A stretch of 45,802 nt of DNA from an uncultured Prevotellaceae bacterium (GTDB lineage: Bacteria > Bacteroidota > Bacteroidia > Bacteroidales > Bacteroidaceae), in contig CACWSX010000034.1 in assembly GCA_902763615.1 (NCBI GenBank), forward strand, positions 1 through 45,802, given 5' to 3'. The position numbers were made by a program, and so were the translations under genes. Position 1 is the first letter of the stretch; the number at the start of each line of letters is the position of its first letter. The notes under the pieces are model-generated. The model was not told the DNA's origin and searched no databases. It saw nothing but the letters and a program-made list of their open reading frames with translations. Of the stretch, positions 32,036-39,235 are shown in pieces.

Positions 32036-33301
32036 TTATTTCCCTTGATAAGTGCCAATAAAGAAGATGGCTCCGCTGCTGGCCTCACGTATCATATATA
32101 CAAAGGGCGTATTAGCATGGAAATATACTTTGTTGCCTAAAATTCCTGCTTCTGTATCTCCTAACTCTGCTACAGTTACAGCAGAAGTCTTGGTTCCTTC
32201 TTCGTTTACTTCGATAGCAGCAGTCTGCTCCATCTTATACACATAAAGGTTTCTGTTTTCGCTGATCAATGATAAATCTGCCTTATCTTCATCGAACACC
32301 GACTCGACGCCCATTTTCTGCAAAGCACTCTTCACATCGGCCTTGTAAGAGCCTTCAAATCTTGGAAGTTTGATGTCTACATCCACAGGCGAAGCAGAGC
32401 CATAGTGGTATGGAAGCCATTTACTCATATCGAGTGAGTTGATGACATCGCGAACGGTTTTCCCCTCTTTGGGCAAGAATATGGTCATGCCCCATTTGTC
32501 GCCAGAGCCATAAGGCAAGAGGAGCGTATAGCAGTCAGACTCCTCGCCAAAACGAGCGATGGCATGACGATGCATCATCTGTACCGATTGCGTGGTACCG
32601 TCCTCCTTAGTGAATGTTTCTGTCTGCGTATCCTTCTCATCAAATTTCTCAGTCCATGTGGCCTTGAAACTGATGGCATTCATCAGCATCAATGCTGCAT
32701 CCTCATTCAACTGGTCCATCAACTTTGGAATCATGCCGCCAGTGTGCCTGTTGCTCCAATCGTTAACTGCTTTCAGAGCGTTGCTCGAAGAAAAGTCGAG
32801 TTTCATAACCTCACCCTTGTAATAGTTCGAGATGTCGCTTACGAACTGGTCTTTCAGTTCTATGTTCTGTCTCTCATTAACCACAACGCAGTTGGCATTC
32901 GTCAGCGATACCGATGGATCCACATCCGGTGTCTGTTCTATCATGGCCTTGCAGAACTCGTTCACCGACTGCTTCCCGCCAAATCCGAGGGCAGTGGTTA
33001 TTTCCTCGGCGGTCTTGCCATCAGCCCCGTCGTTTAGCATACCCATCAGATAGGTGGCGCTGATGGGAGAAACGATAATGCTCTTGTCAGCATTTTCGCC
33101 CTGACATACGGCCTTGTACAGGTTAAGGGCAAACTCGTTGTTTTTGTTCACGAACTCCTTTTGCGTTTGAGTAAGTTCTACGGAGCGTGTCTTCGGCAGC
33201 ATGTCTATCACGATGTCGCCCTCATTACTATCAATACTGCAGCCTGAGAATGACATTGTCATAAACGCTGCTAACACAACATAATAATAACTCTTTCTCA
33301 T
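32036..33301 (-). CDS. Lipoprotein serpin 1
   Basis: 421 residues. The lipoprotein signal has lipobox FSGC (C20). A full serpin fold follows: ANCVVVNERQNIELKDQF, then NDWSNRHTGGMIPKLMDQL, LMNAISFKATWTEKFD and VDVDIKLPRFEGSYKADVK. The reactive-centre hinge is EEGTKTSAVTV, with T and S replacing some small residues of the inhibitory consensus EEGTEAAAAT. The loop then reads AELGDTEAGILGNKVYFHAN, so P1 is near D-T-E and the target is hard to predict. The family traps serine or cysteine proteases. It probably sits on the outer membrane or cell surface. It lies beside a C10 cysteine protease gene, and its first 60 bases are repeated, inverted, at 34136. Confidence 0.9.
   Translation of the reverse strand: MRKSYYYVVLAAFMTMSFSGCSIDSNEGDIVIDMLPKTRSVELTQTQKEFVNKNNEFALNLYKAVCQGENADKSIIVSPISATYLMGMLNDGADGKTAEEITTALGFGGKQSVNEFCKAMIEQTPDVDPSVSLTNANCVVVNERQNIELKDQFVSDISNYYKGEVMKLDFSSSNALKAVNDWSNRHTGGMIPKLMDQLNEDAALMLMNAISFKATWTEKFDEKDTQTETFTKEDGTTQSVQMMHRHAIARFGEESDCYTLLLPYGSGDKWGMTIFLPKEGKTVRDVINSLDMSKWLPYHYGSASPVDVDIKLPRFEGSYKADVKSALQKMGVESVFDEDKADLSLISENRNLYVYKMEQTAAIEVNEEGTKTSAVTVAELGDTEAGILGNKVYFHANTPFVYMIREASSGAIFFIGTYQGK
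33239..33301 (-). repeat. Inverted-repeat arm 1: lipoprotein signal-peptide coding sequence
   Basis: This matches 34136-34201 in opposite orientation with few differences (MRKSYYYVV...MTMSFSGCS in both). The arms are about 835 bp apart and enclose the promoter region and the gene at 33663. Confidence 0.75.
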
Positions 33302-33391
33302 AATTATTCTTTTTTATTGGTTTCTACTGATATAACAAGCAACTATCGTAAATCTTACACGCAAGAGTGCTGTATTTAACAAATTTTATGA

Positions 33392-33422
33392 AAAGACATG
33401 AACAATCTCTAACACTTCCAAA
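33392..33422 (-). promoter_or_regulatory. Degraded promoter-leader of serpin 1
   Basis: The minus strand aligns with the promoter at 39113-39144: TTTG at 33419-33422, and TGTCTTTT where the other copy has TATCTTTG. The -7 box has lost two consensus bases, so serpin 1 may be weakly expressed from here. Confidence 0.4.
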
Positions 33423-33447
33423 TTTTTCTATATCATTTTACACAACA

Positions 33448-33517
33448 ATAGCCATAGAGGGGACAGGTACTTGAGTCATAGCAGTCGTCATACCCAAGTA
33501 CCTGTCCCAGCGACTAT
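33448..33517. repeat. REP-like hairpin element, family C (GGGACAGGTACTTG), copy 1
   Basis: GGGACAGGTACTTG at 33460-33473 and CAAGTACCTGTCCC at 33495-33508 form a perfect 14-bp stem. The loop is AGTCATAGCAGTCGTCATAC with one further base. Copies lie at 36989-37055 and 44606-44692. Confidence 0.85.
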
Positions 33518-33626
33518 CCGACTATCCTTACTTTAATAATCCAAAATTACGCAAATCTTGTATGGAATCTCGAACTTTTTAGATTCTTTAACACAACCCG
33601 ATACAAGATTTCACCCTTTTTGTCAT

Positions 33627-33634
33627 TATCTTTG
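33627..33634 (+). promoter_or_regulatory. -7 box of the lipoprotein-serpin 2 run
   Basis: TATCTTTG lies 29 bp before the start at 33663. No -33 TTTG at the expected distance. Confidence 0.55.
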
Positions 33635-33662
33635 TAGAAGAAAACAAAAACGATCTGCAAAG

Positions 33663-34133
33663 ATGAAAAAGAAAAGTATATTATTAAGTGTGCTTCTGCT
33701 GATGCTGGCTATCGGCATAAGTTCTTGTGGTAATGACGATTTCTGGTCGCAGTTCTCAGGGTGTAAAAATGTAAATTCCACAGGAGAAACTCGTGGTGAC
33801 TCTACAAATCCTTGGGAGACAGAAAGTGTTGAATATAAAGCAGGAAAGTCTGGCGTGTTGTATCTGAAACACGTCAATGTTAAGTATAATTGTGCGACTG
33901 AGAAGGTGGTTGTTGCAGCCTCAGTTGATGACCGCCATATTAAAATCATAGAAAATCCTATTGGTGATACAGCCAATTGCGTTTGTCCGATGGATGTGGA
34001 ATGCAAAATCACCGGCCTTTCTAATGGCGAATACACCATTTCCTTCTACAGGTACAATGACACGGATTTATATCTTGAATTCAAGATAGATTATTCAGAC
34101 TTATTGAAAGGATCTTATATAAAGGATGAATGA
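33663..34133 (+). CDS. Hypothetical lipoprotein, 156 aa
   Basis: I do not recognise a family. It has a lipoprotein signal (MKKKSILLSVLLLMLAIGIS then SCGNDD, lipid-modified Cys about residue 22) and a beta-rich mature part with several cysteines (NCVCPMDVEC). The final segment LSNGEYTISFYRYNDTDLYL resembles an immunoglobulin-like strand pattern. I start at 33663 rather than the upstream frame start because the signal peptide begins there and the promoter lies inside the longer frame. It overlaps the next gene by ATGA, so they are coupled. Confidence 0.6.
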   Translation: MKKKSILLSVLLLMLAIGISSCGNDDFWSQFSGCKNVNSTGETRGDSTNPWETESVEYKAGKSGVLYLKHVNVKYNCATEKVVVAASVDDRHIKIIENPIGDTANCVCPMDVECKITGLSNGEYTISFYRYNDTDLYLEFKIDYSDLLKGSYIKDE

Positions 34134-34750
34134 ATATGAGAAAGAGTTATTATTATGTAGTAGCAGCGATGTTTATGACAATGTCATTCTCAGGTTGCAG
34201 TAGTGAAGAGGATGACATAGACGATAAAGAAGGTATATGCCTGTCTTTCCGCCTACTGAATGAAAGGGGGGAAGAAACGACAACCTTTAATAAAGGAGAA
34301 AACATCTTCTTTGACTTGGAGATAGTCAACAACTGCGACACCACAATGGTCTACACTCTTGAGGAATGGAATGAAAGGGTTGTGCAATCTGGAGTTAATA
34401 AGAATGGCGCAGATTTGTTCCTCCCATCATCAGATGATAACATTATATTCTGTGTCTATGACAAAGATGGAAAAATGATAGGAGTTCCATACAGTGGTAT
34501 GTTTTGTAATTTTTCACTACAAACTTGGATGACCATCGACTCTCACTCTACTTACCATCTACGTTGCAAATGGAAAGAAACAGGGAAATATGACGACGTA
34601 ACATACCCCCTTTGTGGATGTAGTGATTTGCCAGATCTACCTCTTGGAGAATACCAGGTATCATTCAGCATTGAATATCGAAAAAAGGCTAATGGCCCGA
34701 AATCCAAATTTCATACAGCAGCTTTTAATTATAAATTCACAGTCGAATGA
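34130..34750 (+). CDS. Lipoprotein, possibly BsuPI-like protease-inhibitor fold
   Basis: 206 residues with a lipoprotein signal ending FSGCSSEED. The mature part begins with beta strands of the form FRLLNERGEETTTFNKGENI then FFDLEIVNNCDTTMVYTLE, resembling the immunoglobulin-like BsuPI intracellular proteinase inhibitor family, though my certainty is low. Its first 65 bases nearly repeat those of serpin 1 on the other strand. The start may be 34130 (ATGA overlap) or 34136 (the residue where serpin 1 also starts). It lies between two serpin genes, which would fit an inhibitor role. Confidence 0.5.
   Translation: MNMRKSYYYVVAAMFMTMSFSGCSSEEDDIDDKEGICLSFRLLNERGEETTTFNKGENIFFDLEIVNNCDTTMVYTLEEWNERVVQSGVNKNGADLFLPSSDDNIIFCVYDKDGKMIGVPYSGMFCNFSLQTWMTIDSHSTYHLRCKWKETGKYDDVTYPLCGCSDLPDLPLGEYQVSFSIEYRKKANGPKSKFHTAAFNYKFTVE
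34136..34201 (+). repeat. Inverted-repeat arm 2: lipoprotein signal-peptide coding sequence
   Basis: Pairs with 33239-33301 in opposite orientation, covering the signal peptide through the lipobox. Confidence 0.75.
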
Positions 34751-34814
34751 GTACTTGTGCAAGATTTGCGATGCTTGGTGTTATATAAGAAAGAAACAAT
34801 AAAAACAAATAATT

Positions 34815-36140
34815 ATGAAAAAGAATGTAATGTGGATGGTCATCGCCCTGATGATGGCAACGATGATGGCAGGATGCTCGAAGAGCGATGATGAGTCAAC
34901 GCCTGATGAGCCGCTTCCGAACGAGAACAATGAGCGGAAGGATATCAGTCTGACGCGTGCGGAGCAGGAACTGGTGAACTGTAACAACGACTTCGCCTTC
35001 AACCTGTTCAGAACGGTAAACACGATATCCGACTATATCCAACCAGAAACTGTTACGAGTATTATGCCAGGGGGCTGTGTGGTTGGGAGATGGGACACGA
35101 GAAGTCAAATCCTCTCGCCCATCAGTATCACCTACGCCTTGGGTATGCTGAACAACGGTGCTGCTGGTGAGACGCAGGCAGAGATTAATAAAGTATTAGG
35201 CTTTGGCGATACGGGCGCAGACGGCATCAATGCATTTTGTCGTAAGATGCTCACTGAGGCACCCAATCTCGACAAACTGACAAAAGTGATGATTGCTAAT
35301 ACTATTTACATGAACAAAGGCTATCAGCTGAAGTCCGACTTTATCACAAAGGCCAAGAACTTCTATGATGCAGAGCCCGAGACACGTGATTTCTATGATG
35401 GCAAGACGCGTGATGTCATCAACCAGTGGGGTAACGACCATACGGAGGGCATGATTCCTGAGGTATTGAAGGAGGATGAGTTTGACCCTAGGTTCGTCAG
35501 CTATCTGCTGAATGCCATCTATTTCAAGGGTGCCTGGGCAGAGAAGTTCGATAAGAACAATACGAAGGACGAGACATTCAAGACTGAATCCGGGGAGAAA
35601 AAGAAGGTGCCGATGATGCATCAGGAGCATGAGTTCAATTATACGGAAACGGAGGATTGTCAAGCTCTTTGTCTGCCCTATGGCAACAATGCTTATCGAA
35701 TGACCATCCTATTGCCCAAGGAAGGTAAGAGCATCAGCGATGTAGCAAACACCCTGACAAAAGAGACCTGGCAGCGATATCAGTGGATGGGCAATGCTAT
35801 TGTTGATGTGAAGTTGCCCCGTTTCGAATCGCAGTCGGATGTGGATTTGAAGAAAGTGATGGCGTTATTAGGCATGCCCAAAGCATTTTCTCCTGCTGCG
35901 GAATTTCCTGATTTCTGCAACGTGTCGACCTATATCGACTTGATGAAACAGGTGGCTAAGATTAAACTCAACGAGGAAGGTACGGAGGCTGCTGCTGTTA
36001 CCGTGATAGGTATGATAAAAACATCAATACCTTCCGAACCTCAGCATGTGAACTTCCACGCTACCCGTCCATTCCTTTATGTGATCAGCGAGCAGTCAAC
36101 AGGTGCCATTTTCTTTATAGGACAGTATATGGGGGATTAA
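34815..36140 (+). CDS. Lipoprotein serpin 2
   Basis: 441 residues, lipoprotein signal with lipobox MAGC (C21). The serpin fold is complete: QILSPISITYALGMLNNGAA, then MIANTIYMNKGYQLKSDF, INQWGNDHTEGMIPEV, LLNAIYFKGAWAEKFD and NEEGTEAAAVTVIGM. The hinge EEGTEAAAVTV is a good inhibitory consensus. The reactive loop has I-K-T-S near P1, so a trypsin- or papain-like target such as the adjacent C10 protease is possible. The C-terminus FFIGQYMGD is the usual serpin end. An additional loop near residues 60-75 (ETVTSIMPGGCVVGRWDTRS) is unusual. Confidence 0.92.
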   Translation: MKKNVMWMVIALMMATMMAGCSKSDDESTPDEPLPNENNERKDISLTRAEQELVNCNNDFAFNLFRTVNTISDYIQPETVTSIMPGGCVVGRWDTRSQILSPISITYALGMLNNGAAGETQAEINKVLGFGDTGADGINAFCRKMLTEAPNLDKLTKVMIANTIYMNKGYQLKSDFITKAKNFYDAEPETRDFYDGKTRDVINQWGNDHTEGMIPEVLKEDEFDPRFVSYLLNAIYFKGAWAEKFDKNNTKDETFKTESGEKKKVPMMHQEHEFNYTETEDCQALCLPYGNNAYRMTILLPKEGKSISDVANTLTKETWQRYQWMGNAIVDVKLPRFESQSDVDLKKVMALLGMPKAFSPAAEFPDFCNVSTYIDLMKQVAKIKLNEEGTEAAAVTVIGMIKTSIPSEPQHVNFHATRPFLYVISEQSTGAIFFIGQYMGD

Positions 36141-36148
36141 AACAGTAA

Positions 36149-36260
36149 GTGGTTGAGTTCGGGATTCAAGAAGCACAACGCTTGGTAGAGCGGCTTCGCA
36201 ACGGTGAAAACGGGGCGATGCGGGAGTTCTATTCCCTCTATGCAGACCTGCTGACAGGAA
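36149..36260 (+). pseudogene. N-terminal fragment of an ECF sigma-factor gene
   Basis: After a possible GTG start the frame reads QEAQRLVERLRNGENGAMRE then FYSLYADLLTG, matching the first helices of sigma region 2 in Bacteroidetes ECF factors. It then runs into unrelated AT-rich sequence (KPLLHKLKRHF). The rest of the sigma gene is missing. It starts 8 bp after serpin 2. Confidence 0.5.
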
Positions 36261-36318
36261 AACCTCTTCTTCATAAGTTAAAAAGGCATTTTTACTTGTT
36301 TGCTTCCGATTTAATTCG

Positions 36319-36326
36319 TATCTTTG
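36319..36326 (+). promoter_or_regulatory. -7 box of the truncated beta-barrel gene
   Basis: TATCTTTG lies 69 bp upstream of 36395; TTTG at 36299-36302 gives a short 16-bp spacing. Confidence 0.5.
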
Positions 36327-36394
36327 TCCCGCATTCGGTAACGAGTGCAAAGACATATGGCTCAATAGTCTCTGAATCATAAAGATAAAGACGT

Positions 36395-36934
36395 ATGAAA
36401 AGAAATATCATTGTATTAGCAGCGTTGCTGCTTTCCGTATGTGCCAATGCCCAGAATGCCGTTGGCAGTTGGAGCATTCAACCGAAAGTAGGTATTAATC
36501 TGGCCACATTGACGAATGACGACGATGCAAAGATCCGTGTAGGACTTGTGGCTGGAGCCGAACTGGAGTATCAGGCCACGCCATTACTCTCTATCTCTGC
36601 TGGAGCCCTCTATTCGCAGCAGGGAGCCGAAGGGAAGACGAATGGTATAAAGGAAGTCATTAAGATGGACTATGTGAATGTGCCGATATTGGCCAATTTC
36701 CATGTGGCGAAAGGGCTTGCTTTCAAACTTGGTATACAGCCAGGATTCCTGGTAAACGACAAAGTCGAAGTTACAGCAAATGGCGTTACTGCTGAGGTAG
36801 GGCTAAAGACTGCCTTTCGTGAATCAGGGCTCAATGCAGATGTGAACTCCTATGATTTTGCCATTCCGCTTGGTGTATCTTATGAATTCAGCCATGTTAT
36901 GTTGGATGCACGCTATAACTTCAGCTCCAGTTAA
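36395..36934 (+). CDS. Outer-membrane beta-barrel protein, frameshifted near its C-terminus
   Basis: 179 residues with a signal peptide (MKRNIIVLAALLLSVCANAQ). Beta strands typical of PorT-like porins follow: WSIQPKVGINLATLTND, LLSISAGALYSQQGAEGK and DYVNVPILANFHV. The reading frame stops at NFSSS, but directly after the stop another frame gives QLTIGYKFGL and TAA (36925-36958), the usual last strand of these barrels. A small deletion or frameshift therefore removed the last strand, and the product is probably unable to insert in the outer membrane unless frameshifting occurs. Confidence 0.7.
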   Translation: MKRNIIVLAALLLSVCANAQNAVGSWSIQPKVGINLATLTNDDDAKIRVGLVAGAELEYQATPLLSISAGALYSQQGAEGKTNGIKEVIKMDYVNVPILANFHVAKGLAFKLGIQPGFLVNDKVEVTANGVTAEVGLKTAFRESGLNADVNSYDFAIPLGVSYEFSHVMLDARYNFSSS

Positions 36935-36954
36935 CTATCGGCTATAAGTTCGGA

Positions 36955-37605
36955 TTATAACAATGACACTGTTATAATATGATAGCTGATAGCCATGGGG
37001 ACAGGTACTTGAGTCATAGCAGTCGTCATACCCAAGTACCTGTCCCAGCGACTATTTTGTCCTATGGTTCCCGAATTCTCAAAGATGATCTGGTCTGCCA
37101 GTTTGCCCTCAGGCACTTCCTCCAAGTCAACGGCATTGTTGATGACTTCCAGCGCCTCAGGCCCCATATCAGCCGAAACCGTCTTGATGAGGAAGGTGTG
37201 GAGCAGAGCCTTCGAACTGATTTGTCTGACTAATGAGAAGAAATGCTTAATGCCAGGCACTGAGAGGATGATGCAGTTTTTCAGAAACGCATTCTCGACC
37301 ACCGCCGATTTGACGATACCCGTCAGCCTTTCACACTCACTCTTCCAGTGGCTGCTTTCCTGATTCTTCTGCTCAATTTCTTTTTTCTGTGTGGCAATGA
37401 TATTCTGCGCCTCCGCCAGCTGCATGCTCAGCATATCCCGCTCCTGTTCCACCTGATAGAGCCTGCACTCGGTCTGAGCCCGCTGCTCCTGTATTTCATT
37501 GATGGTGATCTGTGCATCGAGGCGTGCCTGGAGCGTGCTCACCTGCGATGCATATTTTTCCAATTTGTCAGTTACCGTGCTGAATTCAGTCTCGCTTAAG
37601 TTCAT
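36955..37605 (-). CDS. Coiled-coil protein of unknown function, C-terminus supplied by a REP element
   Basis: 216 residues. Residues 1-95 are a strong coiled coil with heptads (DKLEKYASQVSTLQARLDAQ onward, rich in Q and E). A small helical domain lies around residues 110-180 (IVKSAVVENAFLKNCIILSV, VDLEEVPEGKLADQIIFENS). From about residue 184 the sequence (SRWDRYLGMTTAMTQVPVPM) is the translation of the REP at 36989-37055, so the natural C-terminus is lost or extended. I do not recognise the family, though similar Bacteroidales proteins exist. No signal peptide, so it is cytoplasmic. Confidence 0.65.
   Translation of the reverse strand: MNLSETEFSTVTDKLEKYASQVSTLQARLDAQITINEIQEQRAQTECRLYQVEQERDMLSMQLAEAQNIIATQKKEIEQKNQESSHWKSECERLTGIVKSAVVENAFLKNCIILSVPGIKHFFSLVRQISSKALLHTFLIKTVSADMGPEALEVINNAVDLEEVPEGKLADQIIFENSGTIGQNSRWDRYLGMTTAMTQVPVPMAISYHIITVSLL
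36989..37055. repeat. REP-like hairpin element, family C, copy 2
   Basis: GGGACAGGTACTTG (36998-37011) and CAAGTACCTGTCCC (37033-37046) with the same loop as copy 1. It lies inside the 3' end of the coiled-coil gene. Confidence 0.85.
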
Positions 37606-37675
37606 CTGCTTGCTTTATTAGATTGTTGCTACTCTGTGAAAAATAATCTCCTCCCGCAATGAGCGAAAAGGACTG

Positions 37676-37683
37676 CAAAGGTA
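37676..37683 (-). promoter_or_regulatory. -7 box of the coiled-coil gene
   Basis: The minus strand reads TACCTTTG, about 70 bp upstream of the start at 37605. Confidence 0.5.
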
Positions 37684-37836
37684 TACAAAATATTCCATTC
37701 CGCAAGCGATGGCAAGCATGAAAAATATGTTAATTTTCGGCCTTGTAAAATTAAAGGAAAAGCACGATTCTATCCTATCCCAAATTCCACCACGGTGCCC
37801 CCAATTTCGACTGTAAGCTTTTTTAGGATGCACAAA

Positions 37837-37882
37837 TTTGATTTCTTTGTGAAAAGATAAATCACCTGTCCCCGCGATCTTT
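37837..37882. repeat. Partial REP element, family B
   Basis: TTTGATTTCTTTGTGAAAAG followed by ATAAATCACCTGTCCCCGCG and ATCTT. Only the right arm and the middle part are present. It lies just after the stop of the lipoprotein gene at 37890. Confidence 0.75.
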
Positions 37883-37889
37883 TGAACTG

Positions 37890-38393
37890 TTATTCTTTTG
37901 GCCAAGGTTCAGCCCCCTTTGCAAGCAACAGATCCAAAAGCCAACCTTTTATTTCAAGAATGCTACCATATTTGCTTCCTCCGATATTGCTAATATAACA
38001 ATATTCTTCCTTGATATGAGGTCCTTTGATGTTAATTGTAATTTTATCACCCTCAATATTGTAAAATATCTGTGATTTGCTATACTTCTCGACTAACCAC
38101 TCTGGCCATATCTGCAAATTGATTAAATATTCAAAATTAGTAATCATATAGCCGTCATCTGTCTTCTTGAATTGTATGCGATTTAGTTCCCCCCCATAAG
38201 TCTGTATGTATAACTTGTCGTGTATACATACAAATCCTTCAACAGGAAATAGAAATTCATTGTGAATTATCCCGTCGTTTATAATGCTGTTTACAAACCG
38301 TTCCTCTATCCAGGCAATCCTATTAGGATTAGAACCACAGGAATAGTAACTACATAATGCAAAGATAATGGATAACAATACTTTCTCTTTCAT
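37890..38393 (-). CDS. Hypothetical lipoprotein, 167 aa
   Basis: Start at 38393 with the signal MKEKVLLSIIFALCSYYSCG, a lipobox-like YYSC. The mature part has beta strands (FVCIHDKLYIQTYGGELNRI, DGYMITNFEYLI) and ends GWLLDLLLAKGAEPWPKE. I do not recognise a family. The longer frame runs into a REP element and is unlikely to be used. The gene is bracketed by REP copies and is AT-rich compared with the core genes. Confidence 0.6.
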   Translation of the reverse strand: MKEKVLLSIIFALCSYYSCGSNPNRIAWIEERFVNSIINDGIIHNEFLFPVEGFVCIHDKLYIQTYGGELNRIQFKKTDDGYMITNFEYLINLQIWPEWLVEKYSKSQIFYNIEGDKITINIKGPHIKEEYCYISNIGGSKYGSILEIKGWLLDLLLAKGAEPWPKE

Positions 38394-38411
38394 ATTAAGT
38401 TTTATTTTAAT

Positions 38412-38471
38412 AGATCGGAGGGGACAATTTTGATTTCTTTGTGAAAAGATCAATCCTGTCCCCGCGATCTT
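38412..38471. repeat. REP-like hairpin element, family B (complete, shortened arms)
   Basis: AGATCGGAGGGGACA at the left and TGTCCCCGCGATCT at the right pair. The middle is TTTGATTTCTTTGTGAAAAG with a few further bases. It lies between two lipoprotein genes. Confidence 0.75.
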
Positions 38472-38482
38472 TCCGATAGTTT

Positions 38483-39037
38483 TTAATATAGTTGATAGAT
38501 GTATGAAACATTGATACCATTCGTTTTTATTTCATTTAAATTTAATTTGTACTTTCTATACTTCATGCGTTTGAAAAAATCATCTCTTATTATTCTCATA
38601 ACATGTGAAGGAAGTGGATTATCATACCAATTCTTTTTGATTTGTTGCCCAAACATCTCTGATTTACTTTTTATATTTGATAAGCATATTGGTGGAACAT
38701 TACTCCCTTTCCTAATCATAAGATAAGATAGTTCGACAGAATCAATTTTCTCACAAGGATTTGCCCCCTCTCTATCGCCAAAGATAATACTACCACAAGC
38801 CATCACTCTATAACGTGATAACGTGTCATATTTTAAATGGAATTCAAATTGAGGCTCAAAGAACGTACCGCAAGAAATACAATCATCATCTATATGATAA
38901 GTCTTGTACTCTAAAGATTCTAAAGGGACATCTTTTATCTGTTTTGTACCTAATTTACAAAAATATCGTTCACTTGACATATAGGGAGCACAACATGTCA
39001 GCATGCAACATGTTACTATTGTTATTAATTCTTTCAT
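38483..39037 (-). CDS. Hypothetical lipoprotein, 184 aa
   Basis: Start chosen at 39037 with the signal MKELITIVTCCMLTCCAPYM; the Cys at TCCAP fits a lipobox. The mature part has several cysteines (DDDCISCGTFFEPQFEFHLK) and a C-terminal basic helix (RDDFFKRMKYRKYKLNLNEI). No family recognised. An alternative upstream start (39094, MKKILSI) reads across the REP hairpin at 39039-39065, so the REP may have split or altered the original 5' end. The promoter at 39113-39144 is a good match. Confidence 0.6.
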   Translation of the reverse strand: MKELITIVTCCMLTCCAPYMSSERYFCKLGTKQIKDVPLESLEYKTYHIDDDCISCGTFFEPQFEFHLKYDTLSRYRVMACGSIIFGDREGANPCEKIDSVELSYLMIRKGSNVPPICLSNIKSKSEMFGQQIKKNWYDNPLPSHVMRIIRDDFFKRMKYRKYKLNLNEIKTNGINVSYIYQLY

Positions 39038-39038
39038 A

Positions 39039-39065
39039 ACACAGTAGGAACCGTCCCTACTGTGT
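39039..39065. repeat. REP-like hairpin element, family D (ACACAGTAGG), copy 1
   Basis: ACACAGTAGG and CCTACTGTGT pair around AACCGTC. It lies directly upstream of the start codon at 39037, where it could mask the ribosome-binding site. Confidence 0.8.
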
Positions 39066-39112
39066 ACACAGAGAATTGATAATATCTTTTTCATACATTA
39101 ACAAACTTTGTG

Positions 39113-39144
39113 CAAAGATACGAACTATCTCTTACTCTCCCAAA
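39113..39144 (-). promoter_or_regulatory. Promoter of the 184-aa lipoprotein (TTTG-N20-TATCTTTG)
   Basis: The minus strand has TTTG at 39141-39144 and TATCTTTG at 39113-39120, spacing 20 bp. The surrounding 60 bases resemble the serpin 1 leader at 33380-33445. Confidence 0.75.
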
Positions 39145-39161
39145 TATTTCTATATCATTTT

Positions 39162-39188
39162 ACACAATAGGAACCGTCCCTACTGTGT
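39162..39188. repeat. REP-like hairpin element, family D, copy 2
   Basis: ACACAATAGG and CCTACTGTGT pair with one G-T or mismatch around AACCGTC. It is adjacent to an imperfect hairpin around CTCACAATGTGTCTGGCACT and ACGTGAG (39198-39226), which carries the GTCTGGCAC word also present in family A. Confidence 0.75.
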
Positions 39189-39235
39189 ATTGATGCACTC
39201 ACAATGTGTCTGGCACTACGTGAGTCATTAGAAAC

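Noticed and set aside
37618-37905. Minus-strand frame of 95 codons between the coiled-coil gene and the lipoprotein
   Set aside because: It reads through a REP element and the promoter of the coiled-coil gene, and has no plausible start or signal.
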